Assembly (NCBI RefSeq): GCF_900454025.1 | Contig: NZ_UGQM01000001.1 | Span: 2,852,001 to 2,916,000 of the forward strand | Source: Mycolicibacterium gilvum | Lineage (GTDB): Bacteria > Actinomycetota > Actinomycetes > Mycobacteriales > Mycobacteriaceae | Direction: 5' to 3' | DNA: 64,000 nucleotides | Part shown: positions 1-8,610 of the stretch, one piece after another | Numbering within the stretch: position 1 is the stretch's first letter | Layout: every line of letters begins with the position of its first letter | The notes under the pieces: generated by a model | Seen by the model: only the letters and a program-made list of their open reading frames with translations | What the model was told of the DNA's origin: nothing | Databases searched by the model: none | Position numbers and translations under genes: made by a program

Positions 1-1478
<1,478 letters not shown>

Positions 1479-1602
1479 GGTGACCGACAAAATGGCGTCG
1501 GTGCGCCGTGGGCTTGCCGCGCCCGCGGGCCCGGACGGTTAACGATCAGGCCGATCGGAAACCTGGCCCGTTCGGTCGGGGTCCGGCAGGGTGGCGTGCA
1601 GT

Positions 1603-1673
1603 GCGGGTGTGGCTGAGTGGCTAGGCACCGGCCTGCAAAGCCGTTCACACGGGTTCGAATCCCGTCACTCGCT
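1603..1673 (+). tRNA. tRNA-Cys (GCA)
   Basis: The cloverleaf can be folded by eye. The acceptor stem GCGGGTG at 1603-1609 pairs with CACTCGC at 1666-1672 with one G-U pair. The anticodon loop CTGCAAA puts GCA at 1635-1637. The T arm ACGGG-TTCGAAT-CCCGT is canonical. The discriminator base is T and CCA is not encoded. The first anticodon-stem pair appears mismatched. A strong terminator follows 20 bases downstream. Confidence 0.93.
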
Positions 1674-1693
1674 CGCACGATCGACGCGCACGA

Positions 1694-1728
1694 AAGGGCC
1701 GTCCCACCCGATGGATGGGACGGCCCTT
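1694..1728. terminator. Bidirectional terminator between tRNA-Cys and the convergent exported-protein gene
   Basis: A perfect 13-bp inverted repeat (AAGGGCCGTCCCA at 1694-1706 and its complement at 1716-1728) encloses a 9-base loop. It lies between the end of the tRNA and the end of the minus-strand gene at 1753, so it can serve both units. Confidence 0.8.
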
Positions 1729-1752
1729 CGCTGTGTCTACGAGCCGCGTCGA

Positions 1753-2229
1753 TTACAAGCGGACGAACACGCCGGTGTCGCCGTTCCACACGCCCCACGC
1801 ACTGAGGTCGGGGTTCCAGACGACTGCCAGGCCCTCGGCCCAATCCGGCAGCTCAGGCTGCAGCGGCGCGCCTTCGGGCGGCAGCACCGGGGTGATCACC
1901 CACACGGGGGTCTCCGGCAGCGTGATGACGTTCTGCGGCATCGGCCCGCCGTGTCCCGGAGGCGGCAGGTAGCCGAGTCCCGGAGGCAGCGGCGTGCCCG
2001 GGTCCCCTGCGTTGACGCCCGGTCCCGTCACCACGTCGGGACGGTCGGGTCCGCTGTTGCCGTTCGGGCCGCCGGGGCCATTGCCATTGCCGTTGCCGTT
2101 GCCCTGGCCGTTCGAGTTGCCGGGGTTGGCCGGCGGTTCTGCGTGGGCGAGGCCCGCCGCCATGCCGAGGCCTCCCAAGCCGAGCAGGCCGGCCGTCGCG
2201 ATGCCCGCGGTCAGTTTCTTGATCTCCAT
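1753..2229 (-). CDS. Small exported Gly/Asn/Pro-rich protein, function unknown
   Basis: The product is a 158-residue protein that I do not recognise by function. The start is the second of two adjacent ATG codons, because the AGGAGGT ribosome site lies 5 bases upstream of it and only 2 bases from the first. The N-terminus is a clear Sec signal peptide (MEIKK followed by a Gly/Ala/Leu-rich core) with a likely cleavage after AHA. A low-complexity stretch of Gly-Asn dipeptides follows, encoded by near-perfect hexamer repeats around 2080-2105, and then a Pro-rich stretch. The C-terminal third (VWNPDLSAWGVWNGDTGVFVRL) is more ordered and aromatic. It is presumably secreted or in the cell wall. The gene is convergent with tRNA-Cys and is transcribed away from the SMR pair. 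Confidence 0.75.
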   Translation of the reverse strand: MEIKKLTAGIATAGLLGLGGLGMAAGLAHAEPPANPGNSNGQGNGNGNGNGPGGPNGNSGPDRPDVVTGPGVNAGDPGTPLPPGLGYLPPPGHGGPMPQNVITLPETPVWVITPVLPPEGAPLQPELPDWAEGLAVVWNPDLSAWGVWNGDTGVFVRL

Positions 2230-2659
2230 CATGTACCTCCTGGATGTTTCTTCCGCTATCACCGTCGATGGTGACAACCGGAAGGGTGTCTCACTCATGG
2301 CCGTTGCCGCGCTGGTGTGCGCTGCAGGCCGTGACCCCCGTCGCCGAGAACTATGGCCGTTGATCATGGCTGCTAAACCCGACGAGACCAGGTGATTCAG
2401 AGAATCCCGAGAAATCCCAGGTGAAGACCCTTCGGTCGAATTCGCCGAAAGTTGGGTTTGCTGTGAATCCCCGGACATCTGTAACAGATCATGTCCAGCA
2501 ATCGATAAGGCGGGATCCTCCAGCACCGGAACGGCTCCGAGAGCAGCTTCACCAACCGGAAGCTAGAGTTCGCCAAGTGCCCGGCCTGATGTCTCACTTC
2601 CCAAACGAACGGCCGCAGGTTCTTTCGGTTTCCCTGCAACTCCTCGGGGAGGATCCGCG
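2230..2659. promoter_or_regulatory. 430-bp divergent intergenic region upstream of the SMR pair and the exported-protein gene
   Basis: No convincing gene is present. The minus-strand gene uses the AGGAGGT at 2235-2241. The right part, about 2430-2650, looks like a long structured 5' leader for the SMR genes. For example, AGCTTC and GAAGCT can pair around 2550-2570, and GGGGAGG lies just before the GTG at 2660. SMR exporters are often controlled by guanidine riboswitches, but I could match only scattered fragments of those consensus sequences, so no riboswitch class is assigned. Confidence 0.4.
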
Positions 2660-2986
2660 GTGACGTGGGTGTTCTTGATTCTGGCGATATCCAGCGAAGT
2701 CGCCGCGACACTGTCCCTCAAAGGCTCCGAGACGGTGCCCGCGTTGTACGCCGTGGTCGTCCTGGGGTACCTCGCCTCGTTCGTCTTCCTGGCCCTCGTC
2801 CTCCGCCGGGGTATGGGGCTCGGCGTCGCGTACGGAATCTGGGGCGCTTCCGGTGTCGCGATGACGGCGCTGCTGTCGGCGGTCCTGTTCGGTGAGGAAT
2901 TGACCGCGCTGATGATCGCCGGCCTCGGGTGCATCATCGCGGGCGTGGCGCTGGTCGAGACCGGATCCCGGGTGGACGCCGAATGA
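2660..2986 (+). CDS. Small multidrug resistance (SMR) family transporter, first subunit of a pair
   Basis: The product is a 108-residue four-helix membrane protein of the EmrE/Gdx superfamily, which exchanges protons for small cations such as quaternary ammonium compounds or guanidinium. The membrane-embedded glutamate is present in the first helix (ISSEVAATLSLKGS), and helix 3 carries the family signature YGIWGASGVAMTALL. The GTG start follows a GGGGAGG ribosome site. Its stop overlaps the next gene by 4 bases (ATGA). The neighbour is also an SMR protein, so the two probably form a heterodimer with opposite topologies, as in EbrAB or YkkCD. The substrate cannot be read from the sequence. Confidence 0.9.
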   Translation: MTWVFLILAISSEVAATLSLKGSETVPALYAVVVLGYLASFVFLALVLRRGMGLGVAYGIWGASGVAMTALLSAVLFGEELTALMIAGLGCIIAGVALVETGSRVDAE

Positions 2987-3306
2987 TCGAGTACGTCCTG
3001 TTGATCGCCGCCATCGGGTGTGAGGTCAGCGCGACACTCGCTCTGCGAGTTGCGGCGCGGGGAAGAACGTCGTTCTACGGCATCGTCCTCATCGGATATG
3101 TCGCGGCCTTCACCCTGCTGTGGGCCTCGTTGCGACACGGCATGCCACTCGGGGTGGCCTACGGCATCTGGGCCGCCGCGGGTGTCGCTTTGACCGCGGC
3201 GTTCTCGCGCCTGCTGTTCGATGAGCCCCTGACCCGAAAGATGCTGGGCGGCATCGCACTGATCATGGTCGGTGTGCTTCTCGTCGAGATCGGCGCGTCG
3301 CACTGA
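2983..3306 (+). CDS. SMR family transporter, second subunit of a pair
   Basis: This is the 107-residue partner of the preceding SMR gene, translationally coupled through an ATGA overlap. The helix-1 glutamate is present (IGCEVSATLALRVA), and helix 3 has the YGIWAAAGVALTAAF signature. The two proteins are clearly paralogous but differ in the charge of their loops: this one has RRVAARGR and LRHG, the partner has LKGSE and LRRG. That charge difference is how dual-topology pairs fix their orientations. About 140 bases without a recognisable gene separate it from the cutinase gene. Confidence 0.9.
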   Translation: MIEYVLLIAAIGCEVSATLALRVAARGRTSFYGIVLIGYVAAFTLLWASLRHGMPLGVAYGIWAAAGVALTAAFSRLLFDEPLTRKMLGGIALIMVGVLLVEIGASH

Positions 3307-3450
3307 CGGCTCGCGGCGTACACGAATGCGCGGGATTATCCACACGTCGCTGGGGCTGTACCCGTTGACGCAACACGGATGCATCTCCGTTCGATCACCG
3401 TTGTGTCGCGACAACGCCCAACTTTGCTGAAACTGTGTCAGCGTTGACGC

Positions 3451-4128
3451 GTGCTCGCACGCCAGGTGGCCCGTGTCCTAGGTGGAGCGGTGGTGACAGG
3501 GTGGGCTCTGTCGTTGTCCATCGCCAGTGCTCCCGTTGCTGTCGCTGCATCATGCCCGGATGTCGAGGTGGTTTTCGCCCGCGGCACAGCGGACAAACCG
3601 GGTGTCGGCTTCACCGGTAGGCAGTTCGTCACGGCGCTGAAGAAGAGGCTTCCGGGTAAGACCGTGTCCGTCTACGCCGTCAACTATCCGGCGAGTTGGA
3701 ACTTCTCGAAGTCCACCAGTGAGGGTGCGGTCGACGCCAACAAGCATGTGCAGTACGTCGCCGCGGTCTGCCCGCGCACCAAGATCGTGCTCGGCGGTAT
3801 GTCCCAGGGCGCCGGGGTCATCGACCTCATCACCGTCGGCAACCGCATCATCTGGTTCTTCAAGCCGGCGCCGCTACCGGACAAGATGGTCAACCACGTC
3901 GCCGCGATCGCGGTGTTCGGCAACCCTTCCCGCGACATCTCGTCGCTCGGGCCACTCACGAAGATCAGCCCGCTGTACGGTTCCAAGGCCATCGACCTGT
4001 GCGCCACGGGTGACCCGTACTGCTCGTCGGGCAACAACTTCTTCGCGCACTTCGCCTATCCGTGGAACGGGATGGTCAACGAGGCCGCCACCTTCGCGGC
4101 CGGACGCGTCCTGGGCACGCAGAACTGA
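3451..4128 (+). CDS. Secreted cutinase-family serine esterase
   Basis: The product is a 225-residue alpha/beta hydrolase of the cutinase / culp family, which in mycobacteria hydrolyses lipid or ester substrates at or outside the cell surface. A signal peptide covers about the first 33 residues, ending in AVAA. The catalytic triad is visible: Ser118 in GGMSQGAG, Asp188 in CATGDPYC and His200 in FAHFAYP. Four cysteines can form the two conserved disulfides. GTG at 3451 is the first usable start, because an in-frame TGA lies at 3445. No strong ribosome site precedes it. The gene is monocistronic as far as can be seen. Confidence 0.9.
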   Translation: MLARQVARVLGGAVVTGWALSLSIASAPVAVAASCPDVEVVFARGTADKPGVGFTGRQFVTALKKRLPGKTVSVYAVNYPASWNFSKSTSEGAVDANKHVQYVAAVCPRTKIVLGGMSQGAGVIDLITVGNRIIWFFKPAPLPDKMVNHVAAIAVFGNPSRDISSLGPLTKISPLYGSKAIDLCATGDPYCSSGNNFFAHFAYPWNGMVNEAATFAAGRVLGTQN

Positions 4129-4543
4129 CCCACTCCTGCCGCGTCCATCGGGAACGAAATGCCCTGTCGCCCAAACGGAACCGAAAGTCGGGCGGCACCG
4201 AGCCGGCGACGGCGGCACCGTTGCCGATTCCCGCTGTCCCGGTCGGACACATTGCGCTTCGGCGCCTTTCTGCTGCCGGCAACACTGCCGATGCCGCGAG
4301 ATCCGGTGTGTGACCGGCATCGCCGGGCGGACACAGCCGTGAAGGCCCGCCAGTCCTTTTGGCGCAGCAGCATTTTGCGGTGTGTACCCGCCGTCACGCA
4401 GACGCGGTCAAGGTGATGTTGCCTGCTCCGACGGCATCGAATGCAGGGCGAATGCGTCCGATGTGTGGTGAATCGCACCCATGTTCGGGTCCGGGCGGGT
4501 TACTGTCTCCGTTGGCGTTGCAACCGACACTGGGAGGATATTG
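4129..4543 (+). promoter_or_regulatory. 415-bp intergenic region with the promoter of the universal stress gene
   Basis: Nothing protein-like was recognised here. The downstream end holds a plausible -10 (TACTGT at 4501-4506) and a good ribosome site (GGGAGG at 4532-4537) before the ATG at 4544. I looked for a DosR-type palindrome and did not see one. The rest is unassigned. Confidence 0.4.
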
Positions 4544-4987
4544 ATGACCGGCTATCAAACGGTGGTGGTTGGTACGGACGGATCTGATTCGTCGTTACGT
4601 GCCGTGGACCGCGCCGGTCAGATCGCTGCCGGCGCGCACGCGAGGCTCATCGTCGCGACCGCCTACTTCCCGCAGAGCGAGGACGCCCGGGCGGCCGATG
4701 TGCTCAAGGACGAGGGCTACAAGATGTCCGGCAACGCGCCGATCTACGCGATCCTGCGTGAGGCCAAGGAGCGCGCCAAGGCCGCCGGCGCGGAGAACAT
4801 CGAGGAGAAGGCCGTCGTGGGCGCGCCCGTCGATGCGCTCGTCGAGCTGGCCGAGGAAGTGAACGCCGATCTGCTCGTCGTCGGCAACGTCGGCCTGAGC
4901 ACGATCGCCGGCCGTCTGCTGGGATCCGTGCCCGCCAACGTGGCGCGTCGGTCCAAGTCCGATGTGCTGATCGTGCACACGTCCTGA
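4544..4987 (+). CDS. Universal stress protein (Rv1636-like)
   Basis: The product is a single-domain UspA protein of 147 residues. The N-terminal strand TVVVGTDGSDSS and the C-terminal nucleotide-binding loop GNVGLSTIAGRLLGSVPANV match the ATP-binding USP class. Its genomic position next to the MBL hydrolase and uvrA corresponds to Rv1636 of M. tuberculosis, for which cAMP binding has been reported. The ATG is preceded by GGGAGG at 7-base spacing. The strong terminator at 4994-5049 ends the transcript. Confidence 0.93.
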   Translation: MTGYQTVVVGTDGSDSSLRAVDRAGQIAAGAHARLIVATAYFPQSEDARAADVLKDEGYKMSGNAPIYAILREAKERAKAAGAENIEEKAVVGAPVDALVELAEEVNADLLVVGNVGLSTIAGRLLGSVPANVARRSKSDVLIVHTS

Positions 4988-4993
4988 CCGAGG

Positions 4994-5049
4994 TCTGACA
5001 CGAAAAAACCCTGGGCCGACAACAGTCGACCCAGGGTTTTTCGGTGTCA
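4994..5049. terminator. Strong bidirectional intrinsic terminator
   Basis: CCCTGGG and CCCAGGG arms flanked by an A-run on one side and a T-run on the other form a long hairpin (5003-5042), extended outward by CTGACAC / GTGTCAG. It lies between the universal stress gene and the convergent aldolase gene and can terminate both. Confidence 0.88.
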
Positions 5050-5949
5050 GGAGTTGGACGCCTTGGCGATCGCGGTGATCGCGGAATCCAGCGCCGCGTT
5101 GAACTCGTCGTCGCTCTGCTGGGCCGTCAAGCCCTCGGTCAGCGCACGCGAGAAGCTTGCGATGACACCCTGGTTCGCCGCGAGCTTGGCGCAGGCGTCC
5201 TCGCGGTTGTAGCCGCCCGACAGCGCGACCACGCGCAGTACCTTCGGATGCTCGACGAGCTCACGGTAGTGGTTGTCGACGTCGGGGAGCGTCAGCTTGA
5301 GCATCACGGCCTGGTCGTCGCCGAGGGAGTCGAGCTGGGAGAGGATGGCGGCCTTGAGCTGCTCCTCGGCCTTGGCCTTCTCGGGGCTGTGGATGTCGAC
5401 CTCGGGCTCGATGATCGGGACGAGCCCGGCCGCGAGGATCTGCTTCCCGACCTCGAACTGCTGGGCGACGACCTCGTCCAGACCGGCACCGGGCAGCTTG
5501 ATCACCGAGCGCATCTTGGTGCCGAACACGCCCTTGTCCCGGGCGCGGGCGAGGAGCTCGTCCAGCCCCGGGATCGGCTTCATGACCTGCGCGCCGTCCT
5601 TCTCCTCGGCCAGGCCCTTGTCGACCTTGAGGAACGGAACGATCTGCTTGACGTTCCACAGGTAGTCGGCCGTGTCACGACCCTCGATCTGGCGGTCCAT
5701 GGTGTCCTCGAAGAGGATTGCCCCGAGGATGCGCTCGCCGTCGAAGCTCGGGCTGGTGATGATGCGGGTGCGCATCTGATGCACCATGTCGAACATTGCC
5801 GTGTTGTCGATTTCCCCAGCGTCGCCGGAGTACGCGTCCTCGGCGATCCCGTAGAGCTTCAACGCCTTGGGCGTGCTGCCGCCGCTCTGGTCGAGCGCGG
5901 CGATGAAGCCGGCGCCACTCTTGGCCTTGTTGAACTGATCGCTGTTCAT
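5047..5949 (-). CDS. fda: Class I fructose-1,6-bisphosphate aldolase
   Basis: The product is a 300-residue fructose-bisphosphate aldolase of the bacterial class I type. It cleaves fructose-1,6-bisphosphate to dihydroxyacetone phosphate and glyceraldehyde-3-phosphate through a Schiff base. Visible family segments include [16 protein letters not shown] near the N-terminus, [34 protein letters not shown] and [12 protein letters not shown], the last carrying the presumptive Schiff-base lysine, then the phosphate-binding [11 protein letters not shown]. The ATG is preceded by AAAGGGATC. Only 36 bases separate its start from the stranded host tail of the MBL gene. Confidence 0.93.
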   Translation of the reverse strand: MNSDQFNKAKSGAGFIAALDQSGGSTPKALKLYGIAEDAYSGDAGEIDNTAMFDMVHQMRTRIITSPSFDGERILGAILFEDTMDRQIEGRDTADYLWNVKQIVPFLKVDKGLAEEKDGAQVMKPIPGLDELLARARDKGVFGTKMRSVIKLPGAGLDEVVAQQFEVGKQILAAGLVPIIEPEVDIHSPEKAKAEEQLKAAILSQLDSLGDDQAVMLKLTLPDVDNHYRELVEHPKVLRVVALSGGYNREDACAKLAANQGVIASFSRALTEGLTAQQSDDEFNAALDSAITAIAKASNS

Positions 5950-5985
5950 GATCCCTTTCCTGATTTTCTTTCCATTAACGGCGGG

Positions 5986-6168
5986 TCACCAACCGCGCTC
6001 GCGCCACTCGCCGAGATGCGGACGTTCGGTCCCGAGCGTCGTATCGTCGCCGTGCCCCGGATACACGACGGTCTGATCGGGGAAGACGTCGAACACCCTG
6101 CTGCTGACGTCGCCGAGCAGCTGTTCGAAGTCCCCCTCCTTCCAGGTCTTTCCGACGCCGCCGGGAAA
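5986..6168 (-). pseudogene. Stranded original 3' end of the MBL hydrolase gene
   Basis: This fragment encodes, on the minus strand, the last 60 residues of a metallo-beta-lactamase hydrolase, from FPGGVGKTWKEGDF through VVYPGHGDDTTLG to EWRERGW and a stop. It has no N-terminal part. The N-terminal part of the gene now lies at 15780-16274, joined to a different but homologous tail. Aligned with that tail, the fragment has the same length and 41 of 60 residues identical. It borders the integrase gene exactly at the inferred attachment site. I infer that it is the host-derived 3' end cut off by integration, and that it would rejoin in frame on excision. Confidence 0.9.
6157..6168. other. Left attachment junction of the integrated element
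   Basis: To the left of this window the sequence is MBL-gene sequence; to the right is the integrase promoter. In codon register the window aligns with 15768-15779, 9 of 12 bases identical (GCCGCCGGGAAA against ACCGCCCGGGAA). Serine integrases cross over at a central dinucleotide, so the exact point is one of the shared dinucleotides CC, GG or AA inside the window. Confidence 0.75.
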
Positions 6169-6173
6169 TACCG

Positions 6174-6186
6174 TAGGCTCTTAGAC
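6174..6186 (+). promoter_or_regulatory. Leaderless-type promoter of the integrase gene
   Basis: TAGGCT at 6174-6179 fits the mycobacterial -10 (TANNNT) and is followed by 7 bases and then GTG. This spacing puts the transcript start at or next to the start codon. The promoter sits on the element side of the left junction, so integration does not change it. Confidence 0.55.
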
Positions 6187-7623
6187 GTGAATACGTCAAC
6201 GGTTGAGAGAGTCGCGCTGTATGCGCGTATCTCCCAAGACCAGAGCGGTAAAGCTGTGGGCGTCACCGATCAACTAGAGCACGCGCGAACCTTCGCCGCG
6301 GCACGCGGGTATCAGATCGTCGCCGAACACTCCGACAACGACATCAGCGCCTTTCGCGGGAAGCAACGCCCGGCATATCAGAAGGTGCTTCAGTTGGCCC
6401 GCGAGCACAAGATTGACCGCGTCATCGTCTACCACCTCACCCGTATGACCAGGAACCGGCGTGAGCGCGCCGAGTTCATTGACGCTTTCCATTCCTGCAA
6501 GGTCAACGTGTCCGAGGCGCAGGGCGGCGATTACGACCTGTCAACGGCCGCCGGCAGGACATGGGTCGACATTCAGGGCGCCCTGGCGACGTGGGAGAGC
6601 GAAATCAAGTCTGAGCGCATAACGGCATCAGCCGCACGCAGAGCGCGGGCGGGACGACCGTCCGGTGATCTCGGATATGGCTGGACCAAGAACGGCACCG
6701 GAGCAACCGCGACGTGGACCGAGCACCCGCACGAGGCCGAGGTTGTCCGCGAGATCGTTGACCGGCTACTGGGCGGCGACACGCTGCGCGGTATCACCGA
6801 TAGCCTGAACGGCCGAGGGGAGCCGGCCCCGAAGTCGGCGCGGTGGGGCAAGACGTCGGTCAAGAAGCTCGCGTTGCGGGAGTCCAACATCGCCGAGCGC
6901 GTGCACCATCGGGGTCAGCCCGACGAGGAACGCTTTCCCGGGTGCTGGCCCGCCATCGTGGACAAGGCGAAGCACGAAAAGGTGGTGGCCCTACTCGCAG
7001 CACCGACTCGGCGAACCAACGGGACGGCACGTCCAGGTGCCCGACGGCATCTCCTGTCGTGGGGCCTCGGGGAGTGCGGCGTCTGCGGTGGCACGTTGCG
7101 TGCCGTCACCAGACACGGCAAGTACGGTCGGCCGCTAGATCTCTACGTGTGCGACGACAGGGGGTGTGTGGGCCGCTCTGAACCATCGGTGGACGCGCTG
7201 GTCAGAGATCTCGTGATCGGCCGTCTGTCGATGCCTGACGCGCTCGATTGGTTGCTCGGTGACGACGAGGAGGCCCGCCGCTGGTCTGAGCGGGTCGATG
7301 AACTCAAGCGCCGTCTCGATGAGGCTGCGGACGCTTTCGCCGAGGGGGCGATCACCGGCGAACAGTTGCGCCGCATCACTGCGCGCTTGCAACCCGACCT
7401 CGACGACGCCGAGTCCCACCGGGCCGATTCTGTCGTGTCGCTGGACCTCGACGCCATACGTCCGCTCGCAGGGCCGGCAGCCCGGGAACGCTGGGACGAA
7501 ATGACCGTGGCGCAGCGGCGTGCCGTCATCGAAGCGTTGGGAATACGCGTCCTGATCGATCGAACCCGGCCCGGCCCGGGATTTGATCCAGACAGCGTGC
7601 GGATTAAATGGGGGAGTAGATGA
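6187..7623 (+). CDS. int: Large serine recombinase (phage integrase)
   Basis: The product is a 478-residue large serine integrase that recombines attP with attB. The N-terminal resolvase domain starts with the YARIS motif, in which Ser16 is the nucleophile. The HLTRMTRNRRERAEF segment supplies the catalytic arginines. The recombinase domain follows, around residues 160-290, and then the zinc ribbon with Cys297, Cys300, Cys322 and Cys327. A charged coiled-coil segment near residues 355-400 fits the motif that controls directionality in this family. The frame is open far upstream, but only antisense to the aldolase. GTG at 6187 was chosen because it starts the conserved domain and follows a leaderless -10. 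The stop overlaps the next gene by 4 bases. Confidence 0.95.
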   Translation: MNTSTVERVALYARISQDQSGKAVGVTDQLEHARTFAAARGYQIVAEHSDNDISAFRGKQRPAYQKVLQLAREHKIDRVIVYHLTRMTRNRRERAEFIDAFHSCKVNVSEAQGGDYDLSTAAGRTWVDIQGALATWESEIKSERITASAARRARAGRPSGDLGYGWTKNGTGATATWTEHPHEAEVVREIVDRLLGGDTLRGITDSLNGRGEPAPKSARWGKTSVKKLALRESNIAERVHHRGQPDEERFPGCWPAIVDKAKHEKVVALLAAPTRRTNGTARPGARRHLLSWGLGECGVCGGTLRAVTRHGKYGRPLDLYVCDDRGCVGRSEPSVDALVRDLVIGRLSMPDALDWLLGDDEEARRWSERVDELKRRLDEAADAFAEGAITGEQLRRITARLQPDLDDAESHRADSVVSLDLDAIRPLAGPAARERWDEMTVAQRRAVIEALGIRVLIDRTRPGPGFDPDSVRIKWGSR

Positions 7624-7979
7624 GTGGATCACGCACGTTTCGCATCATTTGCACGGGAAAAGGAACCCACGGCCAGATCGATTGGCCCGAACTCGATGTC
7701 GGTGAAGATGGCGCGATTAAAGAAAGGCGCTTCCGGACGGCCCCGGTGCCGAAAGAAATACGTGGGAAGACCGTTGCGGTCGATGGCGATTCGACTCCAG
7801 CGATCGTGAGCCGCAAGATGCCCGTCCAGGCTGACCAGCATCGCTCCGAGGATGGCACGTGGCGGTGGCGGTGTCCCCGGTGCGGCCTCGACCGGCCACT
7901 GTTCGAAACGAACTTGCTGCGGTGGATGAACGCCGCCTCACCTTCGAATGTGCTCGACATATCCCACTTACCTAGGTAG
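7620..7979 (+). CDS. Phage protein of unknown function with a zinc-knuckle-like pair
   Basis: The product is a 119-residue protein coupled to the integrase by an ATGA overlap. I do not recognise a named family. The first 60 residues are a mix of beta-type and charged sequence (RIICTGKGTHGQIDWPEL). A WRCPRCGLDRPL motif near residues 84-95 resembles half a zinc finger. It occupies the same relative position as the gene between the integrase and the directionality factor in phiRv1. G+C is slightly lower than in the host genes. Confidence 0.7.
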   Translation: MSGSRTFRIICTGKGTHGQIDWPELDVGEDGAIKERRFRTAPVPKEIRGKTVAVDGDSTPAIVSRKMPVQADQHRSEDGTWRWRCPRCGLDRPLFETNLLRWMNAASPSNVLDISHLPR

Positions 7980-7980
7980 C

Positions 7981-8151
7981 TTGCACTCAAGCGGTTTCGT
8001 GGACGCTTTGAACTCCACGGGCAGGCCCCGCCACAAGCCGGGCGTATTTCTGCTGCCCGGAGGAATTAATGACATCGCGTGCACTCGATGCGCGAAACAG
8101 GCTGGCAAGCGTTGTTCGACACCATCCGGCGGATCAACCGCGGATCAATGA
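7981..8151 (+). CDS. Possible overlapping small zinc-knuckle protein
   Basis: An open frame of 56 codons from TTG 7981 (or GTG 7999) ends with CTRCAKQAGKRCSTPSGG, which closely resembles the C-x2-C...C-x-TPSG knuckle common in small actinobacterial and phage proteins. It would overlap the directionality factor gene by 83 bases in another frame, which is unusual. It may instead be a remnant of a gene overwritten by its neighbour. It is listed because the motif is unlikely by chance. Confidence 0.3.
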   Translation: MHSSGFVDALNSTGRPRHKPGVFLLPGGINDIACTRCAKQAGKRCSTPSGGSTADQ

Positions 8152-8341
8152 AGCGCGCGCCGCCCTCGCTGAAGCGAAATTGGCCGACTTCATCGAAAGG
8201 GTTCTCGGTGAAGCCCCGCCGTTGACTGACGAGCAACGTGTACGTCTGACGGAGTTGCTGCGTCCTACGGCGAGGCGAACCACCCGCCGGAAGGCCCTCG
8301 CCGAGCGCCTCGCCGAACTGGACGGCGGTGACGCGGCCTGA
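8069..8341 (+). CDS. Recombination directionality factor candidate (phiRv1 Rv1584c-like)
   Basis: The product is a 90-residue protein. Its central part (EAKLADFIERVLGEAPPLTDEQ followed by RVRLTELLRP) resembles, from memory, the phiRv1 excision factor Rv1584c, which has AAPPLTDEQRTRLAELLRP. The role would be to switch the serine integrase from integration to excision. It lies two genes after the integrase, as in phiRv1. A good GGAGG site precedes the ATG by 5 bases. It has a basic Arg-rich segment after the motif and an acidic tail. A terminator-like hairpin lies just downstream. The family match is from recall, not an alignment search. Confidence 0.7.
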   Translation: MTSRALDARNRLASVVRHHPADQPRINEARAALAEAKLADFIERVLGEAPPLTDEQRVRLTELLRPTARRTTRRKALAERLAELDGGDAA

Positions 8342-8610
8342 TGTCCCAGACACGAAAAAGGCCGGCGGGCAACCGGCCTTCTCCAAACACCACCAACGGA
8401 TACTCCGATTCTAGCCTGCATCGGGCCGAGGACGGCTACACAGCACCAACGGCCGAGGACTGCCGCGAGGCCGAGTTACTGGCCGAGATCAGGAAGCTCG
8501 GCTACACCGTTGCAGTCCGATGCACTGCCTGCAATCACCCGCTGATCACAGGTGCGTCGGTGGCCCGGCATATGGGTCCGAAGTGCGCCGCGAAGGCGGT
8601 GGGCAAGTGA
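8341..8610 (+). CDS. DUF6011-type small zinc-binding phage protein
   Basis: The product has 89 residues. The C-terminal half carries C-x2-C ... H-x3-C (CTACNHPLITGASVARHMGPKC), the arrangement of DUF6011 proteins found in mycobacteriophages; their function is unknown. The ATG overlaps the previous stop by one base (TGATG). The first 15 codons coincide with a terminator-like inverted repeat, so the start could lie further downstream, although no other normal start codon precedes the motif. The stop overlaps the next gene (GTGA). Confidence 0.7.
   Translation: MSQTRKRPAGNRPSPNTTNGYSDSSLHRAEDGYTAPTAEDCREAELLAEIRKLGYTVAVRCTACNHPLITGASVARHMGPKCAAKAVGK
8358..8380 (+). terminator. Terminator-like hairpin just after the directionality factor gene
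   Basis: AAGGCCGG at 8358-8365 and CCGGCCTT at 8373-8380 form a perfect 8-bp stem with a 7-base loop, preceded by A residues and followed by TT-CTCC. It lies inside the start of the DUF6011 gene. It could attenuate readthrough from the integrase unit into the replication and capsid genes. Confidence 0.5.

Noticed and set aside
2430..2650. Guanidine riboswitch (types I-III) before the SMR genes
   Set aside because: Only short fragments such as CTCCGAGAG and CTAGAGTTC resemble the consensus and their order does not fit; kept as an open question only.
2421..2663. An 80-codon frame ending with a 4-base overlap to the first SMR gene
   Set aside because: Composition is not protein-like and no ribosome site precedes it; the overlap could be chance. 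It lies in the presumed leader.
6161..6167. CCGGGAA shared by both junctions as the recombination core
   Set aside because: It is one base out of register with the MBL reading frame; recombination there would give a frameshifted empty site.
5044..6186. The integrase frame remains open 381 codons upstream of the chosen GTG
   Set aside because: This stretch is antisense to the aldolase gene and the MBL tail and has no integrase homology; the resolvase domain starts at the GTG 6187.
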